Assembly: GCA_903813345.2 (NCBI GenBank)
Contig: CAIIXF020000010.1
Coordinates: forward strand, 29,506,828 to 29,570,827
Origin: Owenia fusiformis
Lineage: Eukaryota > Annelida > Polychaeta > Sabellida > Oweniidae
Reading direction: 5' to 3'
Length of the DNA: 64,000 bases
Below the pieces are notes generated by a model that saw nothing but the letters and a program-made list of their open reading frames with translations, made no database searches and was not told where the DNA came from. Positions 34,348 through 46,800 of the stretch are shown here, in pieces. The translations under genes were made by a program, and so were the position numbers. Position 1 is the first letter of the stretch. Each line of letters opens with the position of its first letter.

Positions 34348-37300
34348 ATGGCTACCGATGGGAGTACACATAGTTTCGACTTCCGTATGTCAAAGAAGGT
34401 TGCTGAACTGACTCAAGTCGTTCATATGCTCTTTACTCGGAATCACGAGAGGGAGGTCGAACTTGAAGCATACAAAGATGCTTATGAATACGAGATTGAA
34501 GTCATATTAAAAGATGCTCGCTCAAAAATAAAGCAACTTGAAGAGGAACTTGCAAAAGCGACTGTTACTTTTGGAACGAATTCTTCACAGGTCGCGGATA
34601 AATACGAAGCCAAGTTAAAGAAAAAAGAACAGGAATGGCAAATCAAATTACAAACTTCAGAGGCGGCTCTAAAAGAGGAGCAAAATGAATGCCAAAAAGT
34701 ACGAGATATGTTAATCATGGCTCAAAATGATATTGAACAATTAAAGGGAAACCAATCTCAACAAAACAAAGATCTGGCCGAAGAACTGGAACGTAAGACA
34801 AAATACATATACGAACAAAAACATATCATACATCAGCTTGAACAGCAGGTTAAATACAAAGAGCAACATCGAAATGACGTGCTAGCTCAGCTTAAACAAG
34901 CAAATGCCAAATTAACCTCCGAACTGGATGACACTAAAAAAGCAATAGATGAATCTCAGAGAACTAAAGAAGATCTGATAGGAAAAAATAAACAACAAGA
35001 GTTAGAAATAAAAACTTTAAAGAAAGCATTAATAACCCACAGCAATACCCCTGGTCAGAAAGTTGTAAGAACTGAAAAAGCAATGCTAAAGGTAAACTGT
35101 GTGGTATATTCTTTTAGTTTTTGCTAGAACTACATTACCAGGATTACTTGCTTTATATAACCGCTTTAGTGCTTAATAGATTCGCACCATTCTATCCAAA
35201 CAGATTATTTAGCACGCTTTGTCCACCCTCTTATTTGATGGAACAAAAATATAGTGACTTTAACGTTGAAACTACATAAATGCATGAGTTGTTTACAGTT
35301 ACATAGAGTAATAGGCATGTCTGAAAACTCATTTAATGAATTTGCTTCATTACCTTAATTTCTTTAAAATTACTGATTTTCTATTGTTCTGCTTCCTTAT
35401 GCATGACAGATGCTTGAAACCTTAAACCTGACAAACTCCCATCTCTGCGCATCTGTACTTTCCACAACTTATTTGACTTATTCTTGGCCCTAAGTTTTGG
35501 CCTGCTTCAACCAACCTTGGCCATCATCGACTTCCTTGACGCCAGACGGTTACTGTAATAAAGATATCGTTGTCAGGTTTAGGGTTGTATCAATAATCAA
35601 AGCTTTGCACGAGTTTGATTCTATTTTTTCATTGTCTTTTAGCCTCAAAGAGAAGCACTGTCACAGACTAATGTAGCTGCACTTAAAAGGAAAAATGATT
35701 TAGAAATTGAACGACTTAAAGAGGTGAACTAAAAGAAGCTTGCGAAATATTAACATTGCAAACGAATGTTTATTATTTTCTCATCTTTCTCTGCACGAGT
35801 GATGCTTGTGGTCTCCGCTTACATATACACAAATGCATTGTTTTTCATAATGCACATGGCACATAAAGCCTGATATACAGGGCGTATCAAAAAAAACGCA
35901 ACAAGTAGTTATCTCGTAAATTCACAAAACTAGTGATGACTACATCAACTTCATTCAATGTACCATAAAGCCACGTCTCTCCTCTTTGCAATGATATGTC
36001 ATTCATTCACATATGGTAATGGTTGGGTGAGAAATCCTTCCATTTGCATAGTGGGTCGGCTCTGCACCAAGTTTTAGATATTGCAAAAATCAGTGCAAGG
36101 GCTAAGTGCTAATGGAAGTTCCTCTCACTTCAATTGTTGTGACTTTTACTTTTGGAGCTATCTCAGGAGCATCTGTGCTCACAATTCCTCCACCAGATAT
36201 TGCAAAACCTCAAGAAAGAATTGCCCATGGGCTGCTTTTCTCTGCTTTAACCCATAGATGACTCGCTCAGGGCTGAACCATGCATGACCGTGACAGATGA
36301 GCGCATCTTTATGTGCAAGGAAGTGGTGGCTATTTGGAGGGGTATAGGATGTATTCTTGCTTGAGTATTAGTATGAAAACTTTATTGTCTATGCCACACC
36401 TGTCACACCTTCTTCCAATAGCCCATATGCCCCTTTTCCTGACTTTTGCAATGTTTAAAACTTGGGTCCGAGCTGAATTTTGCCCCACTTTGCAAAATTA
36501 ATAATCATTCGGCCAGCCATGACTCCCTGTGAATGAATGATATTCCATTGCAAAGAGGAGAAATTTGGCTTTTTGGTACATTGAATGAAAAGGATGCAGT
36601 CAGCATTGGTTTGATGTTTTCTTCGAATATTGCAACGGGCTCCATACACTGACTTTTGGGATGTTTATAACTTGGTCCCAGGGTAATTTTGGCCCACTTT
36701 GCAAATGTAATGACCCAATATCAACGAATGATATACCATTGTAAAGAGGAGACACATGGCTTTATGGTACATTGAATGAAATCAATGTTGTTATCACTGG
36801 TTTTGTGCTTTTCCGAGATAACAATCTGTTGCGTTTTTTTATACGCACTGTATATTGTCTATTTAGTGGCGTAAACTAACTTAAATAGCAATTTAAGAAA
36901 ATGGGCACTTGTGTGACAAAATGATGTTTAATTTAGGACATTGATATGATAATCTCTTTTCCTACCAAATTCAGTTGTGACAGGTATATTTAACTTCCTG
37001 TACGCACACTTAAAATGCAACATTCAAACTATATTTCAGGATTATAACGAGGAGATTGAGCGTCTTCGGAAGGAGATTCAGCGATATCGCATGGAACTTT
37101 ATAACCGAGAGGGGAATTTTAACAGAACATTTGCCAATACAAAACCTGTTTTAGTGGACCAAAGAGCGGGAAAAGTTGCCCATCAAAGTCCAGTTGGTGG
37201 GCCAGTAATAGGACATTTACCTCGGTCAAATACAGTTATTGAATCGGGACGCCGGTCTTCTATAGACAATGGCATAACACGATCTCATACTGTACTAGAG

Positions 37301-37749
37301 CGCATGGAACGAGAGAGATCTTTTTTGGCGTTTGCAGAAATGGCTGACGAACTTGAGGTAGGTTAAGATCACATTAAAATATGATTTACATGCAAGATTG
37401 TAGAAGTGGTCTTGGCTGTTATGAAACGTTCTCATGACATCATAACAGGTATAGCATGTAAGCATGCACAAGTACAACATGGGAAGGCCAACGAGTAATT
37501 GAAGACACGATTTGACAAAAGATTAAGAACATGGTCAGTTATATGGAATACAAACCCCAAATATTGCAATATATAATTCACTCACATACAAACGATGTCT
37601 TAACCATGTACCAACTTTTCCAGGCATCTAAAAGCGCACCAGCCGGGCTTCACAGACTACCCACTCTAGGAATGGACCACAAGAGTAGGCTTGGTAGACT
37701 CTCAAAACCAAAGCCAATTGCAAGAGAAATGCTAAGCAGTAAACAATGA
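34348..37749 (+). CDS. FAM184-family coiled-coil protein, four coding exons
   Basis: Exons 34348-35091, 35643-35723, 37040-37357, 37624-37749; all introns are phase 0 with GT/AG ends, giving 422 residues. Residues 14-60 (MSKKVAELTQVVHML, then LEAYKDAYEYEIEVILKDAR) match the N-terminal signature of FAM184A/B. Residues 60-300 are an almost continuous, charged coiled coil (EEELAKA, KKKEQEWQIKLQ, EELERKTKYI). From about 300 there is a NREGNFNRTFANTKP segment, then a Ser/Arg-rich, poorly ordered tail resembling the end of FAM184 proteins. Vertebrate FAM184A/B are about 1,000 residues or more, so this is a short form: N- and C-terminal ends with most of the central rod missing. Molecular role of the family is poorly known. 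The second frame upstream begins TTG, so I chose the first ATG in the exon. Confidence 0.85.
35878..36850. mobile_element. 973-bp palindromic Tc1/mariner-like element in FAM184-like intron 2
   Basis: Starts CAGGGCGTATCAAAAAAAAC and ends TTTTTTTATACGCACTG; TA flanks both sides (35876-35877, 36851-36852). The arms share AATGTACCATAAAGCCA / TGGCTTTATGGTACATT. A third, direct copy of part of the right arm lies at 36530-36680. No transposase frame survives. Confidence 0.8.
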
Positions 37750-38003
37750 GAGAAAGTCATAGATGAACGAGTTTTGAAAATGTGGATGAGACTATTTGGC
37801 AGAAAAGTTGTTACAACGATGAAATTGTAATGGCCGCTAAATATACACAGGCTGGCTATAACATTCGGTTCTTCCCTTTGCCCATTGGAGTGAAGAGTAA
37901 GAATTTTCGTCAGTATTGTCCGATGGACAGTTGCTCAATTTAAAGCATTTACATATTAAATGTTTCGTGATATGTCATTGATTATCTAAACTTAATTTTA
38001 TGA

Positions 38004-38009
38004 AATAAA
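38004..38009 (+). promoter_or_regulatory. Polyadenylation signal AATAAA of the FAM184-like gene
   Basis: 255 bases after the stop codon at 37749. Confidence 0.6.
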
Positions 38010-38318
38010 CGATATTCTAAAGTAAATTTTTTGAGTCGGTTGGTATTAGATTGATGCACTAGTTTTGCTAAATGACCCAGTTCTGATAGTTCAACTCATA
38101 GTTGCTACTCATGAAAAAAGTATACAAACTTTTCTAATAGTTAATAATTGTGAAATAAGCCAGCAAAACCAAAACTCCGATCATCTAATGCAATAGTCGC
38201 AAATAACAAAAATAGGGCAGGGTTCAATTGTAAGCAAAGTTGTGTACTCTCACTTACACGACCCTACATGATTGAAAAGTCCCTTGTTCAGTCTCTCTGA
38301 ACGTTTAATTCATTTTCA

Positions 38319-38466
38319 CACTGGCGGATCTGGGGGGGGGGGGTGGTCATTACTGGGCCCACTTTTGGGTTTCAGGGGCCCAATTTTTTTTCCTCGCAAG
38401 CGCGGAACTTTTTTCTCTGACCTGAAAATCCCCCCCCCCCTTTGTTGGTACCAAGATCCGCCCCTG
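38319..38466. mobile_element. 148-bp hAT-like MITE
   Basis: CACTGGCGGATCTGG at the left and CCAAGATCCGCCCCTG at the right are imperfect inverted repeats of the common CAGGGGCGGATC type; TTTTCA directly flanks both ends (38313-38318 and 38467-38472). It contains poly-G and poly-C runs. Confidence 0.6.
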
Positions 38467-38789
38467 TTTTCAGATCACATTTGTCTTTCATGCATGTATT
38501 TCGTATGGATGGTTTAATTGATAACATGAATTAAGGCATGTTGAGAATCATAATAATATATAAATAATGAAAACAATATTTACAAAAACATCTTTCTTAA
38601 AGAAACCTCAAGATTTTTGACGAATTTCAAGTATACCTTTAGATAACTTCTACTATTTCAAAAATTAGGGAAGGTCTGTATAGGATATTATTTCGATGCA
38701 CGGACGGAAATTATTTTCAGTCTAGGGTTTCTGAAACGTTGAATCTTGTAACAAAGAAATCTCAGATATATGTAGTGTAGGAACAGTTA

Positions 38790-39400
38790 ACATTACAGCA
38801 TGCAAAATCGCATGCATGCAAAGTCCATGCGACTTTTCGATGCAGTACCCATGCAACACCCACATGCAGCAAAATTAAAACTCATTTTTTAAAAACCATG
38901 CAAAGTCCATTCACCATCCACTCAAAGCCATGAAAAACACGTTAATAAACATGCAAAGTCCATGCAGTCTGCAAGAAATATTCGATGCAATGTCCATGCA
39001 AAATTGCATGCATCTGCATTGGTTTATATGAAAACCATGCAATACAAATGCAATTTTGAATGGTCTTGCATGGTCCATGGAACTTCCATTCAAATCCATG
39101 CAAAGTTCATGCAACATCCATTCAAATTCATGCAAAGTCCATTCACCATCCACCCAAAGCCATGAAAAACACGTTAATAAACATGCAAAGTCCATGCAGG
39201 CTGCAAGAAATATTCCACGCATGCCCATGCAAAATTGCATGCATAAGCATGGCTTTCTATGAAAACCATGCAATCCCCATTCAATTTTGCATGGTCTTGC
39301 ATGGTCAATTCACCATCTATTCAAAATCATGCAAAGTCCATGCAACATCCATTCAAATCCATGCAAAGTCCATGCAATATCCATTCAAATCTTTACTCCA
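38790..39400. repeat. CATGCAAAGTCCATGC satellite, about 230-bp higher-order unit
   Basis: CATGCAAAGTCCATGCA-type words recur more than 15 times. A longer unit starting TTCACCATCCAC...AAAGCCATGAAAAACACG repeats at 38909 and 39139, and in part at 39308. Open frames on both strands come from the repeat. Confidence 0.8.
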
Positions 39401-39998
39401 TGCTCATTCGGTTGTTCTGATTTTCTCGATATATCAGCAATATTATACCCCCAAGTGGGTCTCATGATATATCTAAGGTATGTAAGGTATAAGCAATTTT
39501 AACGGGACATCACTGAATTTCCGGGAGAGAAACCTATAGCACAATGTACCTTTAAATCTGATAATGCTCGGCAATAAATGCGCATTCAGGTGAGCCACAG
39601 CTTTCTTGCAAAACATGACTGAATGTGGGACATCAGGTGTTCGTGATATCGGGCGGGTTTTCAATCCTACCGTATAACCCTATAAAGACAATCCTTCAAA
39701 AACTAATTGAAGGTTTGGGAATTCTCTGTGCTCAAATAGTCTTGCTTGTTCTTATAATTTTAAATACGAAAAAAATATTCTATATAAGGAAAAGAGTTTT
39801 ATTTAACATTGTTAAAAATGTAACTTATGTAAAATGTGTCTTATAAGCCCAGGTAGGGCTGGCTATCTTAGATAGGTGACACTTAAATGAATGAATGAAT
39901 AAATAAATAAATAAATACGAAATATTACTGATCATTATGTACATTCTTCAGAACGTAAAATAGAAAAGTAGTCATAACTTTTTAAACTTCGCTTATTA

Positions 39999-40290
39999 GA
40001 ACCGATTTCACTTGTCGGTTTATGGGTATTTCAGTTGTACACGAACTGAGCAGGTCATCAGTGGTGTTCGTAATGACTTTATTCACTAGGACCACGTGTT
40101 ACCAAGGAATTATCATCATGGTGGATCATCCACCAGCTTGCCATTAGATCCCCGCAGATGATCCATTCCGATCGAGGTAACACGTGGCCTTGGAATGAAT
40201 GTCTTTAACTAGTTATCACAAACGGCACTAATCTGCTCAGTTCGTGCACAACTATAGCACCCAAAGCCGACAACGGAAATTGGTTACAAT
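39999..40290. mobile_element. Foldback MITE of about 290 bp
   Basis: Arms AACCGATTTCACTTGTCGG, TTGTACACGAACTGAGCAG and GGACCACGTGTTACC are mirrored at 40180-40285 around a short centre. No coding. Confidence 0.65.
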
Positions 40291-43002
40291 ACTTATCATG
40301 GTTCCATTTCCAGTTCCATTTTATCGGAGATACAAAGTGTGGTCATCTTAATGCGTATCAATGCAAAAACAGAAAAATCATTTAAAATAAATAGTTTTTA
40401 TTTTTGGGTACTGCAAATTTACAAATACATGATGTGTTCACAAATGGAGGCTATTACTATGCTTTTTACATACGTTAACACATTGTCATATATTATGAGA
40501 ACCATATGGTTATCAGACTTTGGATGACAAACGTGAGTTTCGTTCAGTGCAAAGGATTATCTTCCACCCGGGTTCCCGGATACTTCTGTACTTACAGATT
40601 AACGTTAATTTGCCCTTCAGTCAACTAATACATGAGTAAAACCACAACACTGTGTGGCATAATATTAGCTAGTTGAATTACAATAAGAGCATTCCCATCA
40701 TTTTCATAGTTCTATCGCTGTATTACATTTTTTATTTTCATCGTACATAATGTGTTAAATACACAATACTTTGACTTTTCACTTTGTATATAAGGGACTT
40801 AACACTAAACGTACAACACATAGCAATATACAGTACAATGGCTAATGAAATAATGAAAAAACTAAATAATATATTACAAAATAGTTCGCTCATATCCCAC
40901 ACGTGCGAAGTGTTATACACACTGTTTCCTTGTAAATATATAATAATGTTGATAGACAACTATAAAATAACTCAATTACATACTTTTAATTTCAAATTAC
41001 ATCAAAATCAACACATTTTCAAATGATAGTATACACAATTTATAACACATACACAATAAGTTTATTTTTATGTTCAAAAGTACAATGCAACCAATCTACA
41101 TGGCAGGCATTATTTGCCTATATTGTTCGCACTGTAATATCAACATATTTTCTCAACTGCATCAACGTCTCAACCTGGCTCTAATAAATGTTTGTACGAA
41201 AGAATTCAAAAACATCACAAACAACGAACAAACTACAGTATGAATGCGACCGTAAAAATACAAGGTATGCACGATGTAAAAAACCTTTTCATTCACTATA
41301 TACAATTTTTCATTAAATCGATTTATACACTTGTATTTTACTACCACACACTTAAGACTTTAGTGTATATACAAAATACAAACAATAGCTTGTAAATATA
41401 AATTTAAAATAATGTATACCATGCGCACACATGTTATACAAACACGTGCTTGATAAATCAGTAACACACACGTTTCACAAGTTAATATTTTCAAATAAAA
41501 TGTATGAAGTATATAAGGCAAAACTGGATATTATAAGTTATTCAATGATTCGAGTGAAATACAGAAAATATTCTTCCCGAGAAGGTTGTATTTCACGATG
41601 CGCTAGCAGAGTGAAATACAGACGTTCAAGGGAAGAATATTTTCTGAATTTCACAAGAAATCATTGAATAACGTTTTTATTCCATGATTACCCATATAAA
41701 ACTCGCCTAAATCAAGTCCGTTGGCTTGGGGCCGGAGAAACAGATCAACCTTCTCACCTCAGAGATATTTTACATCGATATTCCTTCAAAATCTTTATGT
41801 CCTTGTTGTTTGCTTTTTTTCCTCTTAAAATTATTGATTGTGGTGATCACAGTATACGTTTCTGATATTTGAATCAGATATTTATAGCAAAATTCAAAGA
41901 TAAGCATGCGTTGGTGTAAGGTAATCGCCATTGATTTTTTTCAGTAACAGTCATATCCTGGATGGAAATCTGGGGCGTTGGGATACTGGACCGTATCCCA
42001 ACGCTGACGTCATTGACACAGGAAAGTGCGTGTAAATACAGAATATATTTAAGTCACGTGGACCAATCAGATTGCAGGGAATTTCACCATCATGGAATAA
42101 AGCCGTGTATAAGGCAAAATGTAATAACGTTTGCCGTATATCAAGCACATCTGGATATATGTGGCTGTACATTAGACACACTGGACATTTTACCATATTT
42201 CATAGCTGTAAATTTCTTGCCATATTGCAGGCAGAATTTGAGATATTTATCGTATATTAGCAAATATGTTTCCAGGTTTACTCTTTCACCTGTCTATTTA
42301 TATTAAAGTAGTCTTATATACAATTACAAATATGGAAAATTGATTGTGAAAACGTACAGTGTAACTATGTGTACAGTATACCGCTATAAAACTAGCGATT
42401 TTATAACTATAAAACTACCGATGTAAAATGGAAATGTTTTTTATTTATACTGTCACCTATCTAAAAAACTAACACTCTACAAATGCTATGTATAATATAA
42501 TATTGAGAGTTAATAGAGGGGTTAAGTTATACGTTTTTAAGATAACCTGTACGTGAGCGTGTAATATTTCACCCCTCGGGGATAATTTTGTCCCGCTCTC
42601 GTTTCACTTTTCCAGGGACCTGATTACAATTAATTACCGTATTAATACCTTTATACTCAATCAGCCAAGTAAATAATATAGAATGGATAACTAATTAGAG
42701 GACCATAATTCTACACGTTCGCGTATAAGTTAAAAAAACGTGTACCTTAATCTCCCTATTTAGACATTTAATATTCATGTAAATGTACTACAAAATAATA
42801 TTTGTAGACCAAACTATACACTGCATTACATCGTGATTAAATGTGCAAAATGGGTGATTGTCGACAGATTATCTCTTTGTACAATAATTTTTGTTCTGTT
42901 TTTGCGATCCCATTATGATCATCATTATCGCCATAATGATCATACTAGAATCGCAATTCGTTTAGCACATGATCAGCACACATTTCAATGGAGCAACAAT
43001 AT
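40291..43002. repeat. Gene-free region with a hairpin MITE at 41537-41672
   Basis: GTTATTCAATGATT (41537) is mirrored at 41672, with inner GAAATACAGAAAATATTCTTCCC arms; same family as 22388-22520. A second hairpin (GTTGGGATACTGGACCGTATCCCAAC) lies near 41977. Nothing else recognised. Confidence 0.5.
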
Positions 43003-43005
43003 GCA

Positions 43006-43228
43006 GTGGTGGATCTTGAAGCGAACAAGGGTGGGGCCCAAATTTTGAGTCAGTAAAAAATGATCCGTTGTTGGGCCCCTAAAACCAAAAGTTTGGCCAA
43101 CATTTTGTAAATATAAGGTCCATTTTTGAAAATTTAGCCTAAAATAACCAAATCATGCCTAAAAAGCCCATTTTTATGCCCTACAAAATTTCTGGGCCCA
43201 AAAATTGGGGCCCTCTGGATCCGCTACT
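43006..43228. mobile_element. hAT-like MITE of the GGATC-end type
   Basis: CAGTGGTGGATCTTG at the left and GGATCCGCTACTG at the right are imperfect inverted repeats. GGGCCC words and A-rich filler lie between. No clear target duplication. Confidence 0.4.
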
Positions 43229-43689
43229 GCTATGTTCTATTTCTCTCAATCATTCTACCAAGTTGTGTGCATGTTTACATTAGATATCTATCATTTAGGC
43301 ACGTGAATTACGTGCGCTTAATCTAAATATACCAATGGTATGTAAAATAAATCGACAGCACATATTTCAGGGTGAATTTGACGTGTTGATGTATTAACAT
43401 TCCCTTTCACCCTCCTGCATTGTCCACCCTTCTTAAACTCGTCCACAATGCTTCAAGGCTATAAACCATAACCTTTCTGTATTTCATGAATATCAGGCTA
43501 GGTTAGTTCATGGTCCTTTGTATATTTTATCTATCAGTCTTATTTCTGATTGATATTCTCATTTGATATTGTCCTTCTCAAATGAGTTCCCACGGGCTAT
43601 CAATTGAGTTTTGTAGGTCTCTATTCTGTGTATATGCTCGTCAACCTGCTTATTTCTGCATTTACCAACATTTCGATTTCCCATTGACT

Positions 43690-43695
43690 TTTAAT
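43690..43695 (-). promoter_or_regulatory. Possible polyadenylation signal ATTAAA of the SLC16 gene
   Basis: ATTAAA on the - strand, 114 bases beyond the stop codon at 43809; no AATAAA is closer. Confidence 0.3.
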
Positions 43696-43808
43696 TGACA
43701 AAATTGATCAATGTTCTTGCTCCCCGATGCCCTTATTCCCACTGACAGTGGCATTATAGTGTTTAACAAACCAGGACTGGTACTCTAACTCGTCCCTTCC
43801 TGAGATAT

Positions 43809-46800
43809 CTACACAATGTTGTCTTTAGTTGGTAACATTTCAACATCTTCATCATCAGATTCTGGGCTTGGTACTACCTCATCCATTTTAGGAGGTGCTG
43901 GCGGTTTGAGACAAGGGAGGTGTAAGGTCAAGTGCATTATCCCAGACAGGAGCAACATACCTCCACCTAGCAGGAACGATACTGTGTAGCCCCCAGTTGA
44001 ATCATAGATTGAACCTAGAATTAAATTAATTAAGAATTAGGTTTTGAGATTTGACTAAAACACAATGAACAATCTATTGTACAATCTACAGTAGACGTCA
44101 AAGCAAAATCACGGTTCGAGTAATAAAGTGTTAAAGTAACATACGGTTACTATTAGGGGTCACACGGTTTGAGATTTCACGGTTCGGTTCGGTTATTGTA
44201 TTTCACAGTTCGGTTCGGTTCTGATTGCGGTTCTCACGGGCCTCGTGAAATGAGCAAAAATATATGAAATTGATCCGAAAATCAGAAAACATACTAAGTG
44301 TGTCACAGTGTTTTATTGTATTCAGTATTGTAAGTATCCAGTTTCACACAATGTTTGTTTGTTTGTTCAGTATTTTTTCTCTCCCTCCCTCCCAAAATAT
44401 CTGTGTGTTCACCGTGTTGATCTTCTTGTTTGATGTTCAAGTTTTTTCAACACATAAAATAACTTGTCAACTGTTGGCAAAATTAGCACAGTACTTCACT
44501 AAACTGAATAAATGTTTTCTTTAGAAATATAACTTAAGTTCATCACTTTGTCAGGACTCAACATGGATCAAAGGCGAACGTAATACACAGAACGTGACTC
44601 GTTCGCAAATTCAATGCATTCGGCGTTCGGCTTTTTACAGTATTCTGTTCTATCAACCAATAGGATTGCGCGAAATGTTTAGCGTAGGTCACTTCCGGGT
44701 CAATATGCCGGTGAAATTTATCAACATTTTCCTTTTGTTTTTGTTATCTGCCGTCTATATCAGAAGATCGTCGTAAATATCAGGTATGGTTCGCATTATT
44801 GCATGATGATTAACGATTCCAGACGATGTTTAGTTAATTGGTATTACACGAAAGCTTGAAATGGAGTTTAATTCCGAGTTTACATTTTTATTTTTCTGAA
44901 GTGAAACTGAAAATGTCACGGTTCTTCAAGAACCGCGGTTTTCAAGATTGTGTGCGAGCTAACCGTCGTGGAGGTATGAACCGCGGTAACCGCAAGCCAC
45001 GGTTAACCGTGTGACCCCTAGTTACTATCGATATAATCTTGAACATAATTGTATAAGTCATAGCTCATATTAATTACAAGTAAAATAATGGGTTCCTACT
45101 GGCCAGGTTTCTTCCATTGGGGAAATATAAATATCAAGACCAACAGTGAAACGAAGACGTAAAATTCTTAAATGAACTAGCAATGACCATTGATGTTTTA
45201 GATCACTTAGTAGGTACCACTCGACATAACACTAGACACTAACTTCTTACTCAAAAGAGCCTTGTTTTATGAATGATAATTTAAATATACTTACCAGCTA
45301 TTGGAGGGCCCACAATTGATGAGATTCCTCTGAATAGGGTCAACATGCCAAATGCATTAGTCAACTTCTCCAAGCCTAATATGTTGCACAGGACGATTGA
45401 AGTCAGTGAGATAAACGTCGCTGGAAAAGAAACAGCACAAATCATGAACACAAATTTAGGATAAATGGGAATTTTTACGAGAAAGAAATAGACAACATTT
45501 TTCGATCTCAACCCGTAGATTGTGGTTTAATCCTGGACGTTGAGCAATTTCCCATCCGAGCAAGCAAAAAATAGACTAGCCCAGATTGATTATTTTGATA
45601 ATACAAATTACTTACCCACACATAACCCAAATACACCAGCAAATATCATAAGTGGTACATAAGTCGTACAGAACGGCGCTAACATCGTGGCTATACCGCT
45701 TATCAACAGCGCTATGTTGTGCAGAAGTAGTGGATCTACCTTCGGGAAGTCAGCAACCCAGCCCATAAATACTCTGCCAAGAGTATTAGCGATTCCTGTA
45801 ATTAGAGGTGTAAGGCATAAAGTATCTCAGGAAGAGAAGAAATTAGAATAAAAGTATAACAAAAAAACAAAGGATCTGAAACTTATGTTAACATCTTATA
45901 GCATAGACTGTTTTAACTCAATATAGCGCTGTGTTGTATTTATGAAGTTACAATTATGAAAAATAGCTTAGATATACTTTACAATAGTATACTTTGTATT
46001 CATCTTTGATAGCATGACCATACCATGTGTGTAACTATTATCTAATATATCACTGGCACCCCGGAATAGCCTGACTACGGTAAAGTCAGATACCGTTGTC
46101 ACAAATGGCGGACATAACCGTCGCTTCAATTAGATTTTCATGAACTGTATGTTTAATAGAGCACCTAGACTAAATTCCTTTGGAACAGCAATCAATCAAC
46201 GTGTCTTAATACTCATTGTACAGTTAATAATGTTCTACCATCGAAATAAAGTCTTTAATTTAACCGATCAAAATGAGATACGGGACAACGGACACTGTAA
46301 TTACCATATGCCGTTGTCTTTCTAAATTACTGAAATTCAGATTCCGTTGTCATTGACGATATCGAAGACACTATATTGTGGCGATTCACGACCCAATTTG
46401 ATCGAAAATGGGATTTCATATTGTACATTATCACAAGAGCTTAATGCATGCACAGAATTAGCGACGATAAAATCCCATTAAATGAGGACCAAGTGATTAA
46501 ACGGTTGAAGCGACGGTTATGTCCGCCATTTGTGACAACGGTATCTGACTTTACCGTAGTCAGGCTATCCCGGTGTGACTGGTTTATGTCAATAAATCAA
46601 TCAATCCATGTTATTTAATAAAGTAATGCACATCAATACTCATCGGTTTATATTAATAAATTGAGGAGAACGACCTATCCAACTTACCTATGACGGAAAT
46701 AAGCCAAGCAGCTTCTGTCGTGGAGACATTATTCTCAATAGCGAAGTCACTGATATAGACGAAGGGAATGTAGAACCCGATGAAGAGAAGGACATTTCCT

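Noticed and set aside
38962-39502. Long overlapping frames rich in HAKSMQ / MHGL words
   Set aside because: Products of the CATGCAAAGTC satellite; open on both strands.
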